Assembly: GCF_029338195.1 (NCBI RefSeq)
Contig: NZ_CP119779.1
Coordinates: forward strand, 1,178,001-1,242,000
Origin: Haloarcula litorea
GTDB taxonomy: Archaea; Halobacteriota; Halobacteria; Halobacteriales; Haloarculaceae
DNA length: 64,000 nt
Direction: 5' to 3'
Below, piece by piece: positions 17,334 to 24,900 of the stretch; positions within the stretch are counted from its first letter, which is position 1, and each line of letters opens with the position of its first letter. A program made the translations under genes and the position numbers. The notes beneath the pieces are model-generated. The model was given only the letters and a program-made list of their open reading frames with translations, made no database searches and had not been told where the DNA came from.

Positions 17334-18080
17334 ATGTGGCGACCCCTGCTCGTCGTCGCCGTCGTCGCGCTCGCGGGCTGTTCGGGACTGCTGGCGAGCG
17401 GCGGCGCGTCCCCGCCGGACGGGCAGGCGGTGACGCCGGCACCGGTCCCCGAGCGGACCGAGCGGCCGGTGGCTCTGCCGCGGGTCGCGGGTGACGTCGC
17501 CGTCGACCGCGTGCTCGAACGCCACGACGCCGCGCTGGCCGGGCGGAGCTTCCACCGGCACACCGAGTTCGCCGGCCCGGAGAGCACCCGCGACGTGTGG
17601 GTCGACCGGGACGCGGACGTGGTGCGGGTGCAACGCCGGTTCGGACCGCTGGCCGACGACGCCATCGTGACGAACGGGACGCTGTACCGGAGCGTCAGTG
17701 ACGACCCTCGGACCGACTACGCCACGCTCGAAGCGACCGGGACGCCCTACGTCGCCACGCGCTCCGGGGTCGCGACCCTCGACCGGCTGTTCGGCGTCGT
17801 AGAGGGGTACGACCGCGTCGGGACGGTCCGACGGGACGGCCGGCCGCTGGCGGTCGTCGCCTCCAACGACACGGAGGTCCCGCTCAGCGGCGCGGACCCT
17901 GATCAGACCGTCGCCGTGGAGTCGCGGTTCTACGTCGATCGGCAGGGGATCGTCCGCTACGTCGACCACTGGGCGCGTCGCTCCGACGGATCGACGGTCC
18001 ACGTCCGGATGCGGATCACGACCGGGCTGGACCGGGTGCCGATCCCGTGGTGGGCCGAGGGGATCGGCGTCTACGACTGA
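17334..18080 (+). CDS. Lipoprotein of unknown function (DUF7537-like)
   Basis: A 248-residue exported protein. MWRPLLVVAVVALAGCSGLL is a hydrophobic signal ending in a lipobox cysteine, followed by a proline-rich linker and a beta-rich domain (SFHRHTEFAGPESTRDVWVD, later AVESRFYVDRQGIVRYVDHW). The pattern of an extracellular domain resembling lipoprotein carriers recurs widely in haloarchaea; I remember it as DUF7537. The last 10 bases overlap the convergent CDF transporter gene. No substrate can be inferred. Confidence 0.8.
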   Translation: MWRPLLVVAVVALAGCSGLLASGGASPPDGQAVTPAPVPERTERPVALPRVAGDVAVDRVLERHDAALAGRSFHRHTEFAGPESTRDVWVDRDADVVRVQRRFGPLADDAIVTNGTLYRSVSDDPRTDYATLEATGTPYVATRSGVATLDRLFGVVEGYDRVGTVRRDGRPLAVVASNDTEVPLSGADPDQTVAVESRFYVDRQGIVRYVDHWARRSDGSTVHVRMRITTGLDRVPIPWWAEGIGVYD

Positions 18081-19060
18081 GCCTCCGTCTGTGTCTCGGG
18101 CTCGATGTACACCGTCCGGATGTCGCCGTTCGTCGCCTTGAGCGCGTCCTCGATCTCGGTGATGGCGGCGTCCAGCTCGCTCGTCGACAGGCCCGGGACG
18201 AAGGCCACGTCGGCGGAGACGATCACCTCGTTGGGCCCGAAGTAGACGGTCCGGAAGTCGACGATGCCGGCGACCTGCTCGTGGTCGGTGACGACCTGCC
18301 TGAGGCGGCGCGTCTCGTCTCTCGGCAGGCTCTCGCCCAGCAGCAGCCGCTTGTTCTGCCAGGCCAGCGCCAGGGCAAAGCCCATCAGCATGATCCCGAT
18401 CAGCAGCGCGGAGATCCGGTCGAAGAAGGGGTTGCCGGTGAACTGTTCGAGGAACAGGCCCACGAGGGCGATGACGATGCCGGCCAGCGCGATGGTGTCC
18501 TCCGTCAGCGCGGTCAGGGTCGTCACGTCGCTGGTCTTGCGGAACGCCTCGCGGTAGCCCGACCAGTCGTTGCGCTCGATCTGTCGCTGCATCTCGGCGC
18601 GGGCCTTGTACAGCGCCCACGTCTCGAAGGCGAACGCGCCCAGCAGGACGGTGTAGTTGACCGACAGCGGGTCCAGCCACGCCGGCGGCTGGAAGCTGAA
18701 AAAGAGGAACTCGACGGCCTCGCCGGCGTGGCCGCCCCCGCCGTGCCCGCCGCTCGTCAGTTCGCTCCACCCGTGTTTGGCGCTCTCCCAGCCGGCGATG
18801 CCGAACAGGAACACGGAGACGAGGAAGCTGTAGAAGAACTGTGCCTTCCCGTAGCCGAAGGGGTGTCGACGGTCGGCCTCCCGACCGCTGTACCGGATGC
18901 CGATGAGGAGGAACACCTGGTTGCCGGTGTCGGAGATGCTGTGGTACGTCTCCGACAGCATCGCGGCGCTGCCCGTCAGGAGGAACCCGAAGAACTTCAG
19001 GACGGCGATGGCCCCGTTGGCGACGAGGGCGGCGAGGACGACCGATTTGCTGCCAGCCAT
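18071..19060 (-). CDS. Cation diffusion facilitator (CDF) family transporter
   Basis: A 329-residue membrane protein with about six helices and a C-terminal cytoplasmic domain. The SAAMLSETYHSISDTGNQ motif in helix 2 and TLTALTEDTIALAGI in helix 5 carry the metal-site positions, though HxxxD is replaced by EDTIA. A glycine/histidine-rich loop (SGGHGGGGHAGE) between helices is typical of zinc exporters. It probably exports a divalent cation such as zinc using the proton gradient. It is divergent from the phosphoesterase gene and overlaps the convergent lipoprotein gene by 10 bases. Confidence 0.9.
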   Translation of the reverse strand: MAGSKSVVLAALVANGAIAVLKFFGFLLTGSAAMLSETYHSISDTGNQVFLLIGIRYSGREADRRHPFGYGKAQFFYSFLVSVFLFGIAGWESAKHGWSELTSGGHGGGGHAGEAVEFLFFSFQPPAWLDPLSVNYTVLLGAFAFETWALYKARAEMQRQIERNDWSGYREAFRKTSDVTTLTALTEDTIALAGIVIALVGLFLEQFTGNPFFDRISALLIGIMLMGFALALAWQNKRLLLGESLPRDETRRLRQVVTDHEQVAGIVDFRTVYFGPNEVIVSADVAFVPGLSTSELDAAITEIEDALKATNGDIRTVYIEPETQTEAQS

Positions 19061-19097
19061 ACGGTCACCTCTCGTGCGTTCCGGAAATGGGTTCGGG

Positions 19098-19104
19098 ATT
19101 TAGT
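19098..19104 (+). promoter_or_regulatory. TATA box of the phosphoesterase gene
   Basis: ATTTAGT is centred 26 bases before the ATG at 19127, the spacing of a leaderless haloarchaeal promoter. Confidence 0.55.
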
Positions 19105-19126
19105 GGCCCGGGGCCGAAGCGGTCGT

Positions 19127-19636
19127 ATGCTCACCGTCGTCGCGGACACGCACGGGAGAGACGACCACCGACTGGCGGGCCGGACGCTCGCCGCCGTCGC
19201 GGCGGCCGACCGCGTCGTCCACGCCGGCGACTTCACCACAGAGACTGTCCTCGACGCCGTCGCGAGCGAGGCCGAGAGCCTCACCGCGGTCCACGGCAAC
19301 AACGACCCGCCCGCGGTGCGCGAGCGCCTGCCCGACACCGCGACACTGCGCTGGCGGGACCAGACCGTCGTCGTCGCCCACGGCCACGAGCACTCGGAGA
19401 CGGCACTGGGGATGCTCGCGCGACAGGAGGCGGCCGACCTCGTCGTGGTCGGCCACTCACACCGGCCCGAGATCCGCGACCTCGACGGGGCAGTGCTGCT
19501 GAATCCGGGGAGCTACGCCGAGCCACGCCGGTACCGCCCGGCCCACGCCGAACTCGACGCGGACGACGAACGGGTGCGTGCACGGCTGCGGTCCCCGGAC
19601 GGGACCACCTTCTCGACGGTCACCTGGGAACGGTGA
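19127..19636 (+). CDS. YfcE/MJ0936-family metallophosphoesterase
   Basis: A 169-residue calcineurin-like phosphoesterase. Metal-binding motifs appear in order: VVADTHGRDD (DxH), VVHAGDF (GD), VHGNND (GNND), VVVAHGHEH (GH) and VVVGHSHRPE (GHxH), followed by LLNPGSYAEPR. Family members hydrolyse phosphodiesters with manganese or nickel; the substrate here is unknown. The start is set by the TATA box 26 bases upstream. Confidence 0.93.
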   Translation: MLTVVADTHGRDDHRLAGRTLAAVAAADRVVHAGDFTTETVLDAVASEAESLTAVHGNNDPPAVRERLPDTATLRWRDQTVVVAHGHEHSETALGMLARQEAADLVVVGHSHRPEIRDLDGAVLLNPGSYAEPRRYRPAHAELDADDERVRARLRSPDGTTFSTVTWER

Positions 19637-19719
19637 GCCGACGCGTGTGGCGTCGGCCCCCGGAGTGTCAGTCGGAGATGTCAGTCTGCGGGTCGAGACG
19701 CGCCTATCGCCCGGCGCGT

Positions 19720-19734
19720 GTGTCACGTTGACAC
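19720..19734. repeat. Short perfect inverted repeat between convergent genes
   Basis: GTGTCA-CGT-TGACAC has 6-base arms and lies between the phosphoesterase and HTH membrane protein genes, which converge. Single TGACA/TGTCA half-sites also occur at about 19667, 19679 and 19775. It could form a transcript hairpin or be a protein-binding site; no T-rich tract follows it directly. Confidence 0.35.
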
Positions 19735-19778
19735 GGGCAAAGTAAGGGCCTACCGGAGAGTGAAACCGCCGTTTGACA

Positions 19779-20453
19779 CTACCGGTCCGCGTACCAGACG
19801 ACGGCCAGCGCGGCGAGGACGAACGCGCCCCCGGCGAAGAAGGCCAGGCCGGGCGCGAGGCCCGCGACCTCGCTCCCGCCCCGTGTGGCCGCCTCGGCCG
19901 TCCTGAGTGCGACCTCGGTCCCACCGTCGACCGCGGTCCCGTTCCCGGGGTAGTAGTTCGGGTCCACGCCCGTGGTGTCGGCGCTCCCCGAGCGGACCGT
20001 CGGACCGAACAGCGATCCCAGTCCGGCTCCGAACAGCTGCTGGACGAGCAGGCTCGCCAGCGCGACGATCCCCAGTCCCCCGAGGAAGTTCGAGAGCGCG
20101 GCCCGCAGGCCGGAGGTCTCCTGTTCGTCGCCGGCACAGATGACCAGCGGCTGGTTCGCGGGCGCGAACACGTCCATCTCGCGGCCCTTCTCCGAGTACG
20201 CGGTGTCGACGACCTCGACGGCACCGGCGTCCTGGAGCTTGTTCAGGTGGTACTGGGTGTTCTGGAGTGAGGTCCCGACACGGTCTGCGAGTTCCCCGGG
20301 CGGGGCCGGCTCGCGATTGAGCGCGGCCAACAGCTCGCGCGCCGTCTCCGAGGAGAGTGCCGACAGGACGTCGTCCGCGTCCTCGCTGTCGACCCCGATG
20401 ACCCGCGGCTCCGCGTCGGGTGCCGCCGGGTCTCGAGAGGGCAGCAACGACAT
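19779..20453 (-). CDS. ArsR-like winged-helix membrane protein
   Basis: A 224-residue protein. The N-terminal 100 residues contain a winged helix (LSALSSETARELLAALNREPA, GELADRVGTSLQNTQYHLNKL, AGAVEVVDTAYSEKG). Two hydrophobic segments follow, one near 120-145 and one at the C-terminus (LAFFAGGAFVLAALAVVWYADR), joined by an extracellular-looking stretch. It is probably a membrane-tethered transcription regulator of the common haloarchaeal type; its targets are unknown. A minus-strand TATA box lies 26 bases before the start. Confidence 0.82.
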   Translation of the reverse strand: MSLLPSRDPAAPDAEPRVIGVDSEDADDVLSALSSETARELLAALNREPAPPGELADRVGTSLQNTQYHLNKLQDAGAVEVVDTAYSEKGREMDVFAPANQPLVICAGDEQETSGLRAALSNFLGGLGIVALASLLVQQLFGAGLGSLFGPTVRSGSADTTGVDPNYYPGNGTAVDGGTEVALRTAEAATRGGSEVAGLAPGLAFFAGGAFVLAALAVVWYADR

Positions 20454-20475
20454 ACACTTCGGTATGTTCTATGGG

Positions 20476-20483
20476 ATTATGAG
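20476..20483 (-). promoter_or_regulatory. TATA box of the membrane winged-helix gene
   Basis: Read on the minus strand, CTCATAAT is centred 26 bases before the ATG at 20453, matching a leaderless start. Confidence 0.55.
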
Positions 20484-20613
20484 TGTTCCCCAAGGTACGG
20501 CGGTCGTTGCACATATGGCTCAAAATCGGATTTTACAGACCGAAATCGGGCGCTTCCGGCCCGCTGAGGCGGGTGCCGAAACATCTTTGTCTCGGCGGGG
20601 GAAACGCCACCCC

Positions 20614-20781
20614 ATGACCGGCCCGTTCGCCCTCGCGCTCCAGTTCGGCGGCCTCGAGACGAACGACCTGTTCATCTACGGCATCCTGGCCGCGGTCCTG
20701 GGCTTCTTCTTCTTTATGTATCTGATGCTCCGGCGGACGCTGCTTGGGTTCAAAGAGGGCTACCAGCAGAACAAGAAGTAG
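20614..20781 (+). CDS. Small single-pass membrane protein (DUF7859-like)
   Basis: A 55-residue protein: a short polar N-terminus, one strong membrane helix (IYGILAAVLGFFFFMYLMLR) and a basic tail ending YQQNKK. The positive-inside rule puts the C-terminus in the cytoplasm. It resembles a conserved short haloarchaeal family I recall as DUF7859; function unknown. It lies 40 bases before the aminopeptidase gene on the same strand and may share its transcript. Confidence 0.7.
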   Translation: MTGPFALALQFGGLETNDLFIYGILAAVLGFFFFMYLMLRRTLLGFKEGYQQNKK

Positions 20782-20821
20782 CGGGCGAAACTGGTATGTG
20801 AGCGTCGCCGGACCATCGGAT

Positions 20822-21913
20822 ATGGACCCGCGTATCCGCGAACACGCAGCGGTCGTCGTCGACCACTCGATCGACCTGAGCGAGGGCGACGACGTCGTCA
20901 TCGACGCCCACCCCGTCGCCGAGGACTTCGTCGTCGCGCTCCACGAACTGGCCGCCGACCGCGGCGCGAACCCGCTGGTGATCCAGGAGCGCCTGGGCGA
21001 GCGCTACCAGCGGGCGTTCCTGCGCAACCGCGAGGAGTTCGAGACGCCGGGGCACCTCGAAGCGCTGTACGACGCGATGGACGCCTACATCGCCGTCCGG
21101 GGCAACGCCAACGTCACCGAGACCAGCGACGTGGACCCGGAGACGACCGCCGCCTTCCAGCAGGCCCAGCAGCCGCTGCTGGAGGAGCGGCTCTCGAAGA
21201 CGTGGTGTCTCACCCAGTACCCCGCGGCCGCCAACGCCCAGCTGGCACAGATGTCGACCGAGGGCTACGAGGACTTCGTCTGGGACGCGGTCAACAAGGA
21301 CTGGGACGCCGTCCGGGAGCACCAGGCCCAGATGGTGGAGATCCTGGACCCCGCCGACGAGGTCCGCATCGTCTCCGGGGACACCACCGACGTGACGATG
21401 TCGGTCGCCGGCAACGAGACGCTCAACGACTACGGCGAGAAGAACCTCCCCGGCGGCGAGGTGTTCACCGCGCCCGTCCCCGACAGCGTCGAGGGCGAGG
21501 TGCTGTTCGACAAGCCGCTGTACCACCAGGGCCGGGAGGTGACCGGCGTCCGCCTCGTCTTCGCGGACGGCGAGGTCGTCGAGCACAGCGCCGACAAGAA
21601 CGAGGCCCTGCTGACGGAGGTGCTGAACACCGACGACGGCGCGCGCCGCCTCGGCGAGCTGGGCATCGGGATGAACCGCGACATCGACCGGTTCACCTAC
21701 AACATGCTGTTCGACGAGAAGATGGGCGACACCGTCCATATGGCCGTCGGCCGCGCCTACGACGAGACCGTCGGCGAGGACGTCGAACACAACGACTCGG
21801 CGGTCCACGTCGACATGATCGTGGATATGAGCGAGGACTCGTTCATCGAGGTGGACGGTGAGGTGGTCCAGCGGGACGGGACGTTCCGGTTCGAAGACGG
21901 GTTCGAGGGCTGA
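20822..21913 (+). CDS. M29-family metallo-aminopeptidase
   Basis: A 363-residue aminopeptidase of the thermophilic M29 (AmpS/PepS) family, which removes N-terminal residues using a two-metal site. The conserved EVFTAPVPDSVEG segment, the acidic DKNEALL region and the ELGIGMNRDIDRFTYNMLFDEKMGDTVHMAVGRAY block carry the metal ligands. The last 28 codons and the terminator lie in a 191-base unit that is repeated downstream, so the gene has copies of its own 3' end behind it. The gene itself appears intact. Confidence 0.92.
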   Translation: MDPRIREHAAVVVDHSIDLSEGDDVVIDAHPVAEDFVVALHELAADRGANPLVIQERLGERYQRAFLRNREEFETPGHLEALYDAMDAYIAVRGNANVTETSDVDPETTAAFQQAQQPLLEERLSKTWCLTQYPAAANAQLAQMSTEGYEDFVWDAVNKDWDAVREHQAQMVEILDPADEVRIVSGDTTDVTMSVAGNETLNDYGEKNLPGGEVFTAPVPDSVEGEVLFDKPLYHQGREVTGVRLVFADGEVVEHSADKNEALLTEVLNTDDGARRLGELGIGMNRDIDRFTYNMLFDEKMGDTVHMAVGRAYDETVGEDVEHNDSAVHVDMIVDMSEDSFIEVDGEVVQRDGTFRFEDGFEG

Positions 21914-21916
21914 GCA

Positions 21917-21947
21917 CCGCGCCGAGCGACGCGAGGCGCGGCTTTTT
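21917..21947 (+). terminator. Hairpin-T terminator after the aminopeptidase gene
   Basis: CCGCGCC pairs perfectly with GGCGCGG around an 11-base loop and is followed by CTTTTT. It lies 4 bases after the stop codon. The same structure recurs in the second repeat unit. Confidence 0.6.
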
Positions 21948-22007
21948 CATCGACGTTTTTCGAGGAGCGGTGGGCGAGCGAAGCGAGCGCACCCGACGAG
22001 GAAAAAG
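21942..22007. repeat. 66-base element with imperfect inverted ends (a copy follows at 22133-22198)
   Basis: The left end CTTTTTCATCGACG and right end CGACGAGGAAAAAG are imperfect inverted repeats. A second copy lies at 22133-22198, and a related 126-base element in the opposite orientation lies at 30916-31041. The interior contains the common haloarchaeal GAGCGAAGCGAGC motif. It has no coding potential and looks like a dispersed intergenic repeat or a non-autonomous element. Confidence 0.5.
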
Positions 22008-22107
22008 GTCGGTGGACACGAGCGAGGACTCGTTCATCGAGGTGGACGGTGAGGTGGTCCAGCGGGACGGGACGTTCCGGTTCGAAGACGGGTTCGAGGG
22101 CTGAGCA

Positions 22108-22138
22108 CCGCGCCGAGCGACGCGAGGCGCGGCTTTTT
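22108..22138 (+). terminator. Duplicate hairpin-T terminator
   Basis: Copy of the structure at 21917-21947 shifted by 191 bases within repeat unit 2: the same 7-base stem followed by five T residues. Confidence 0.5.
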
Positions 22139-22290
22139 CATCGACGTTTTTCGAGGAGCGGTGGGCGAGCGAAGCGAGCGCACCCGACGAGGAAAAAGGT
22201 CGGTGGACACGAGCGAGGACTCGTTCATCGAGGTGGACGGTGAAGTGGTCCAGCGGGACGGGACGTTCCGGTTCGAAGACGGGTTCGAGG

Positions 22291-22399
22291 CGTAGCGAGA
22301 GTCCGACCGCCAGCGAGGACTCTCCGAGACCGACGCGGCGACCAGCGGGAGCCGCGGAGGCGTAGCGAGGACTCTCGGAGTCCGAAACGCCGACCGTCG
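22291..22399. other. Non-coding spacer with short repeats
   Basis: Together with the tandem repeat before it, this makes up the 486-base gap between the aminopeptidase and methyltransferase genes. GAGGCGTAGCGAG occurs at 22287-22299 and again at 22357-22369, 70 bases apart, each near partly complementary GGACTCTC/GAGAGTCC strings. No gene or convincing promoter was seen; both flanking genes end here. Confidence 0.6.
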
Positions 22400-23128
22400 C
22401 TACGCCGTCTTCGCCAGCCGCGCCGCGTACAGCGGCCCGTCGCGTTCCACCTCGGCGACCGACCAGGGGGTGTCGGCCACCAGCTCCCCCATCGTGTCGG
22501 GCGCGACGTGGAGGTAGTCGTGCCACTCGCCGGTGTAGCGTCGGTAGCGGGTCCGGATGCGGAGGCGACCGGGGAGCCAGCCCCGCTCGCGGTTGCGCTC
22601 GTGGTAGTCGAGGTGAGCGGGGTCGTCGGTGTCGAGCGGGTCCAGGCTGGACGCCACCAGCGTCGCGTCGTCTGTCGTCGCGTCGGCCAGCGCACCCAGG
22701 ACCTCGGGTGCGCGCTCGGCGCTCCCGACAAGACCGAAGTTGTTGCCCAGCATAATCGCCGAGTCGAACGTCTCCTCGAGGCCGTCGACGGCGGCCACGT
22801 CACACTCCCGGACGTCGGCCACGCCGCGGTCCCGCGCGACCGCCATCGCGCCCGGCGAGCGGTCGATCCCGGTCACGTCGTGGCCCCGATCCTGCAGTTC
22901 GAGGGCGTGGCGGCCCGGGCCACAGCCCACGTCGAGGACGTGACCCTCGGCCCACTCGAGGGCGGCGTGTTCGCGGTCGGACCACTCGTCGGGCGTCGAG
23001 AAGTACACCTCCGGCCCGGCGGGGCTGTCCACGAACCCGTCGTCGCGCTCGATCACCTCGAAGGCGTCGCCGCGCTCGTGGTAGTCCCGACACATCGCGC
23101 CGAAGGCGTCCGTCTCCGGGAGATCCAT
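22400..23128 (-). CDS. Class I SAM-dependent methyltransferase
   Basis: A 242-residue soluble enzyme. The AdoMet-binding motif HVLDVGCGPGRHALELQDRG is followed by VTGIDRSPGAM (acidic ribose ligand) and by the post-motif stretch FDSAIMLGNNFGLVG, giving a standard methyltransferase-11-like fold. The C-terminal half (RGWLPGRLRIRTRYRRYTGEWHDYLHV) presumably binds the acceptor, which cannot be named. It is expressed from its own unit, converging on the aminopeptidase repeats. Confidence 0.9.
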   Translation of the reverse strand: MDLPETDAFGAMCRDYHERGDAFEVIERDDGFVDSPAGPEVYFSTPDEWSDREHAALEWAEGHVLDVGCGPGRHALELQDRGHDVTGIDRSPGAMAVARDRGVADVRECDVAAVDGLEETFDSAIMLGNNFGLVGSAERAPEVLGALADATTDDATLVASSLDPLDTDDPAHLDYHERNRERGWLPGRLRIRTRYRRYTGEWHDYLHVAPDTMGELVADTPWSVAEVERDGPLYAARLAKTA

Positions 23129-23210
23129 ACGGTCGGGTCACGCGGGCCGAGAAAAAGCCTTCCTCCGCCCTGTGAACGGGTCGCACCCGCGGATTCTGTC
23201 GGACAGGAAG

Positions 23211-23217
23211 CTTATCC
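23211..23217 (+). promoter_or_regulatory. TATA box of the YccF-domain gene
   Basis: CTTATCC is centred 27 bases before the ATG at 23241. Confidence 0.55.
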
Positions 23218-23240
23218 CGCCCGGCGGAGTACGGTCGCGT

Positions 23241-23615
23241 ATGAGCGACTCCCCGTCCCTGGTGGTCCGGGCGCTGTGGTTCGTCTTCGTCGGCTGGTGG
23301 CTGACCGGCCTCTGGCTGTCGGTCGCGTGGCTGTTGAACGTCACCGTCGTCGGCATCCCGCTGGGGATCAAGATGATCAACCGCGTCCCCTACGTCCTCT
23401 CGCTGAAGTCACGGGACCCGCTCGTGACCGAGGGCGAGGGCCGGACACAGCACTCGCTGGTCGTCCGGGCGGTGTGGTTCCTGCTGGTCGGCTGGTGGGC
23501 CAGCGGGCTCTGGACCGGCGTCGCGTACGCGCTCACGCTGACCGTCGTCGGCATCCCGCTGGCGATCTGGATGTACAACAAGCTCCCCTACGTCGTCTCG
23601 CTGTACGAGTACTGA
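23241..23615 (+). CDS. YccF-domain membrane protein
   Basis: A 124-residue membrane protein made of two similar halves. Each half has a VVRA(L/V)WF helix, a GWW(L/A)(T/S)GLW turn and a second helix ending TVVGIPL(G/A)I, then a YV(L/V)SL tail (near 15-55 and 75-120). This internal duplication is typical of the YccF domain (inner membrane component domain); function unknown. It has its own TATA box and is followed after 42 bases by a zinc-ribbon membrane protein. Confidence 0.85.
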   Translation: MSDSPSLVVRALWFVFVGWWLTGLWLSVAWLLNVTVVGIPLGIKMINRVPYVLSLKSRDPLVTEGEGRTQHSLVVRAVWFLLVGWWASGLWTGVAYALTLTVVGIPLAIWMYNKLPYVVSLYEY

Positions 23616-23657
23616 CGCCGCCGAAGGGTTCTCGGGGTTCCAGCCCCTCGTGAAGGT

Positions 23658-23981
23658 ATGGCACTCAGCCAGCTCGAGCTGGCCGCCCGGGTCGCCGCGG
23701 GCGTGTTCGTCATCGTCGCGCCGACGCTGCTGTTCCTGCTGCTGTGGCGCGGGCTGGAGTCGATGCGGGACGACGAACTCATCGCCCGAGCGCGAGAGCG
23801 GGCCGAGGCGATGGAGGAGGCCGACGGCGACGGCGCGTGGGACGTCGACGCCGCGGCGCTGCGAGCGACCGTGACCGGCGGGGACCCGGTGCCGGCGGAC
23901 GCCGTCGCCTGCTCGAACTGCGGGACGCACAACCGCACCGGCGTGACCTACTGTCAGCAGTGTCTCGCCGAGCTGGACTGA
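23658..23981 (+). CDS. Membrane-anchored zinc-ribbon protein (DUF7577-like)
   Basis: A 107-residue protein with one N-terminal membrane helix (VAAGVFVIVAPTLLFLLLW), an acidic helical linker, and a C-terminal zinc ribbon with two CxxC knuckles (ACSNCGTHNRTG and YCQQCLAELD). It is probably anchored with the ribbon in the cytoplasm, where such domains mediate protein contacts. I recall the family as DUF7577. The stop lies only 2 bases from the convergent gene's stop. Confidence 0.78.
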   Translation: MALSQLELAARVAAGVFVIVAPTLLFLLLWRGLESMRDDELIARARERAEAMEEADGDGAWDVDAAALRATVTGGDPVPADAVACSNCGTHNRTGVTYCQQCLAELD

Positions 23982-23983
23982 CC

Positions 23984-24814
23984 TCACTCCTCGCCGAGCT
24001 GGACGAGTAGCGTCGGCGACGCGCGGTCGGCGTCACAGTCGCTCCCCCGCTCGACCGCGTAGGTCATACTACGGGTCTCGTTGAGGTCCACCGGCAGGCT
24101 CGCGCGGATCGTGAGCTGGCGGGTCGCGCCGCCGGCGATGGTGTCGGCCTGGTCGTACCGGTTCTCGTAGGAGAGCCACACGTCCTCGCGGAACCCGGCG
24201 TCGGTGCCGACGAGACAGCCGCTCAGTTCCGGCAGCGACAGCGCGCGGGTGAACACCGGTCCGTTGGTCGCGGTCAGCCTCCCGACGCGGACGTCCCGCT
24301 CGAAGTACTGCTGGTCGTCGGGGACGGAGTCGGGTGCCGTGACGGTCACCGACGACTCGAAGTCGCTGGCGTAGGTCACGCCGCCGACGGCGACGTCCGC
24401 GCCGACGAGCGCGATACCGAGGACGAGCACCACGCCCACGCTCGCCGCCACGGTCCGGCGCGGCAGCGACAGGTCTCGCTCTCGCAGCAGGTAGCCCAGC
24501 GCGAGCGTCAGCGCCGCCGAGATCGCCAACACGAGGAATGTGGCGGTCCCGCCGGGCTGGTAGCGGACGACGACGTACCCGACGAAGACGACGTAGGTCA
24601 CGGCCGCGAGGACGAATCCGACGGCGTCGAGGACGTCCCGCTCGGCCGCGAGACCACCGAGGAAGAACCCGACGGCCGCCAGCAGCAGGAGGACGGCCTT
24701 GACCGTGATCGAGAGGCCGAACACGACGTCCCGGACGAAGTACAGGAGGGCCGCCGCGGCGAAGGCGATGCCGAGGGCGTACAGCAGCTTGCCGCTGTCG
24801 ATGTCGAACTTCAT
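23984..24814 (-). CDS. Multi-pass membrane protein with extracellular beta domain
   Basis: A 276-residue protein starting MKFDIDSGKLLYALG. The first 165 residues form about five hydrophobic helices. The remaining 110 residues (SDFESSVTVTAPDSVPDDQQ onward to the C-terminus) look like an extracellular beta-rich domain containing two cysteines (SGCLVGTD, GSDCDAD) that could form a disulfide. No family was recognised. It is divergent from the regulator gene at 24901, across 86 bases. Confidence 0.75.
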   Translation of the reverse strand: MKFDIDSGKLLYALGIAFAAAALLYFVRDVVFGLSITVKAVLLLLAAVGFFLGGLAAERDVLDAVGFVLAAVTYVVFVGYVVVRYQPGGTATFLVLAISAALTLALGYLLRERDLSLPRRTVAASVGVVLVLGIALVGADVAVGGVTYASDFESSVTVTAPDSVPDDQQYFERDVRVGRLTATNGPVFTRALSLPELSGCLVGTDAGFREDVWLSYENRYDQADTIAGGATRQLTIRASLPVDLNETRSMTYAVERGSDCDADRASPTLLVQLGEE

Positions 24815-24900
24815 GGAGGGCGTTACCGGAACGACGCGCCCCCCGCACATCAAACCCACTCCCGTCAACGATTTGTCGCGGTCCGTGTAAACGCCCCTCT

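Larger units (their letters stand above)
21830..22290 (+). repeat. Tandem repeat, 191-base unit, 2.4 copies, including the aminopeptidase 3' end
   Basis: Copy 1 spans 21830-22020 and copy 2 spans 22021-22211; no difference was found by eye. A truncated copy 3 (22212-22290) has one visible change (GGTGAAGTGG for GGTGAGGTGG). Each unit holds the last 28 codons of the aminopeptidase gene, its stop, a hairpin terminator and an inverted-end element. The unit length is not a multiple of three, but each later copy retains the coding tail and stop. Near identity suggests recent duplication or ongoing homogenisation. Confidence 0.95.

Noticed and set aside
22012-22104. A 30-codon GTG frame repeating the aminopeptidase C-terminus
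   Set aside because: It has no promoter and is only the duplicated gene tail, so it is treated as repeat, not as a gene.
21830-22290. Possible CRISPR array
   Set aside because: The units are 191 bases, contiguous and identical throughout, with no short repeats separated by unique spacers.
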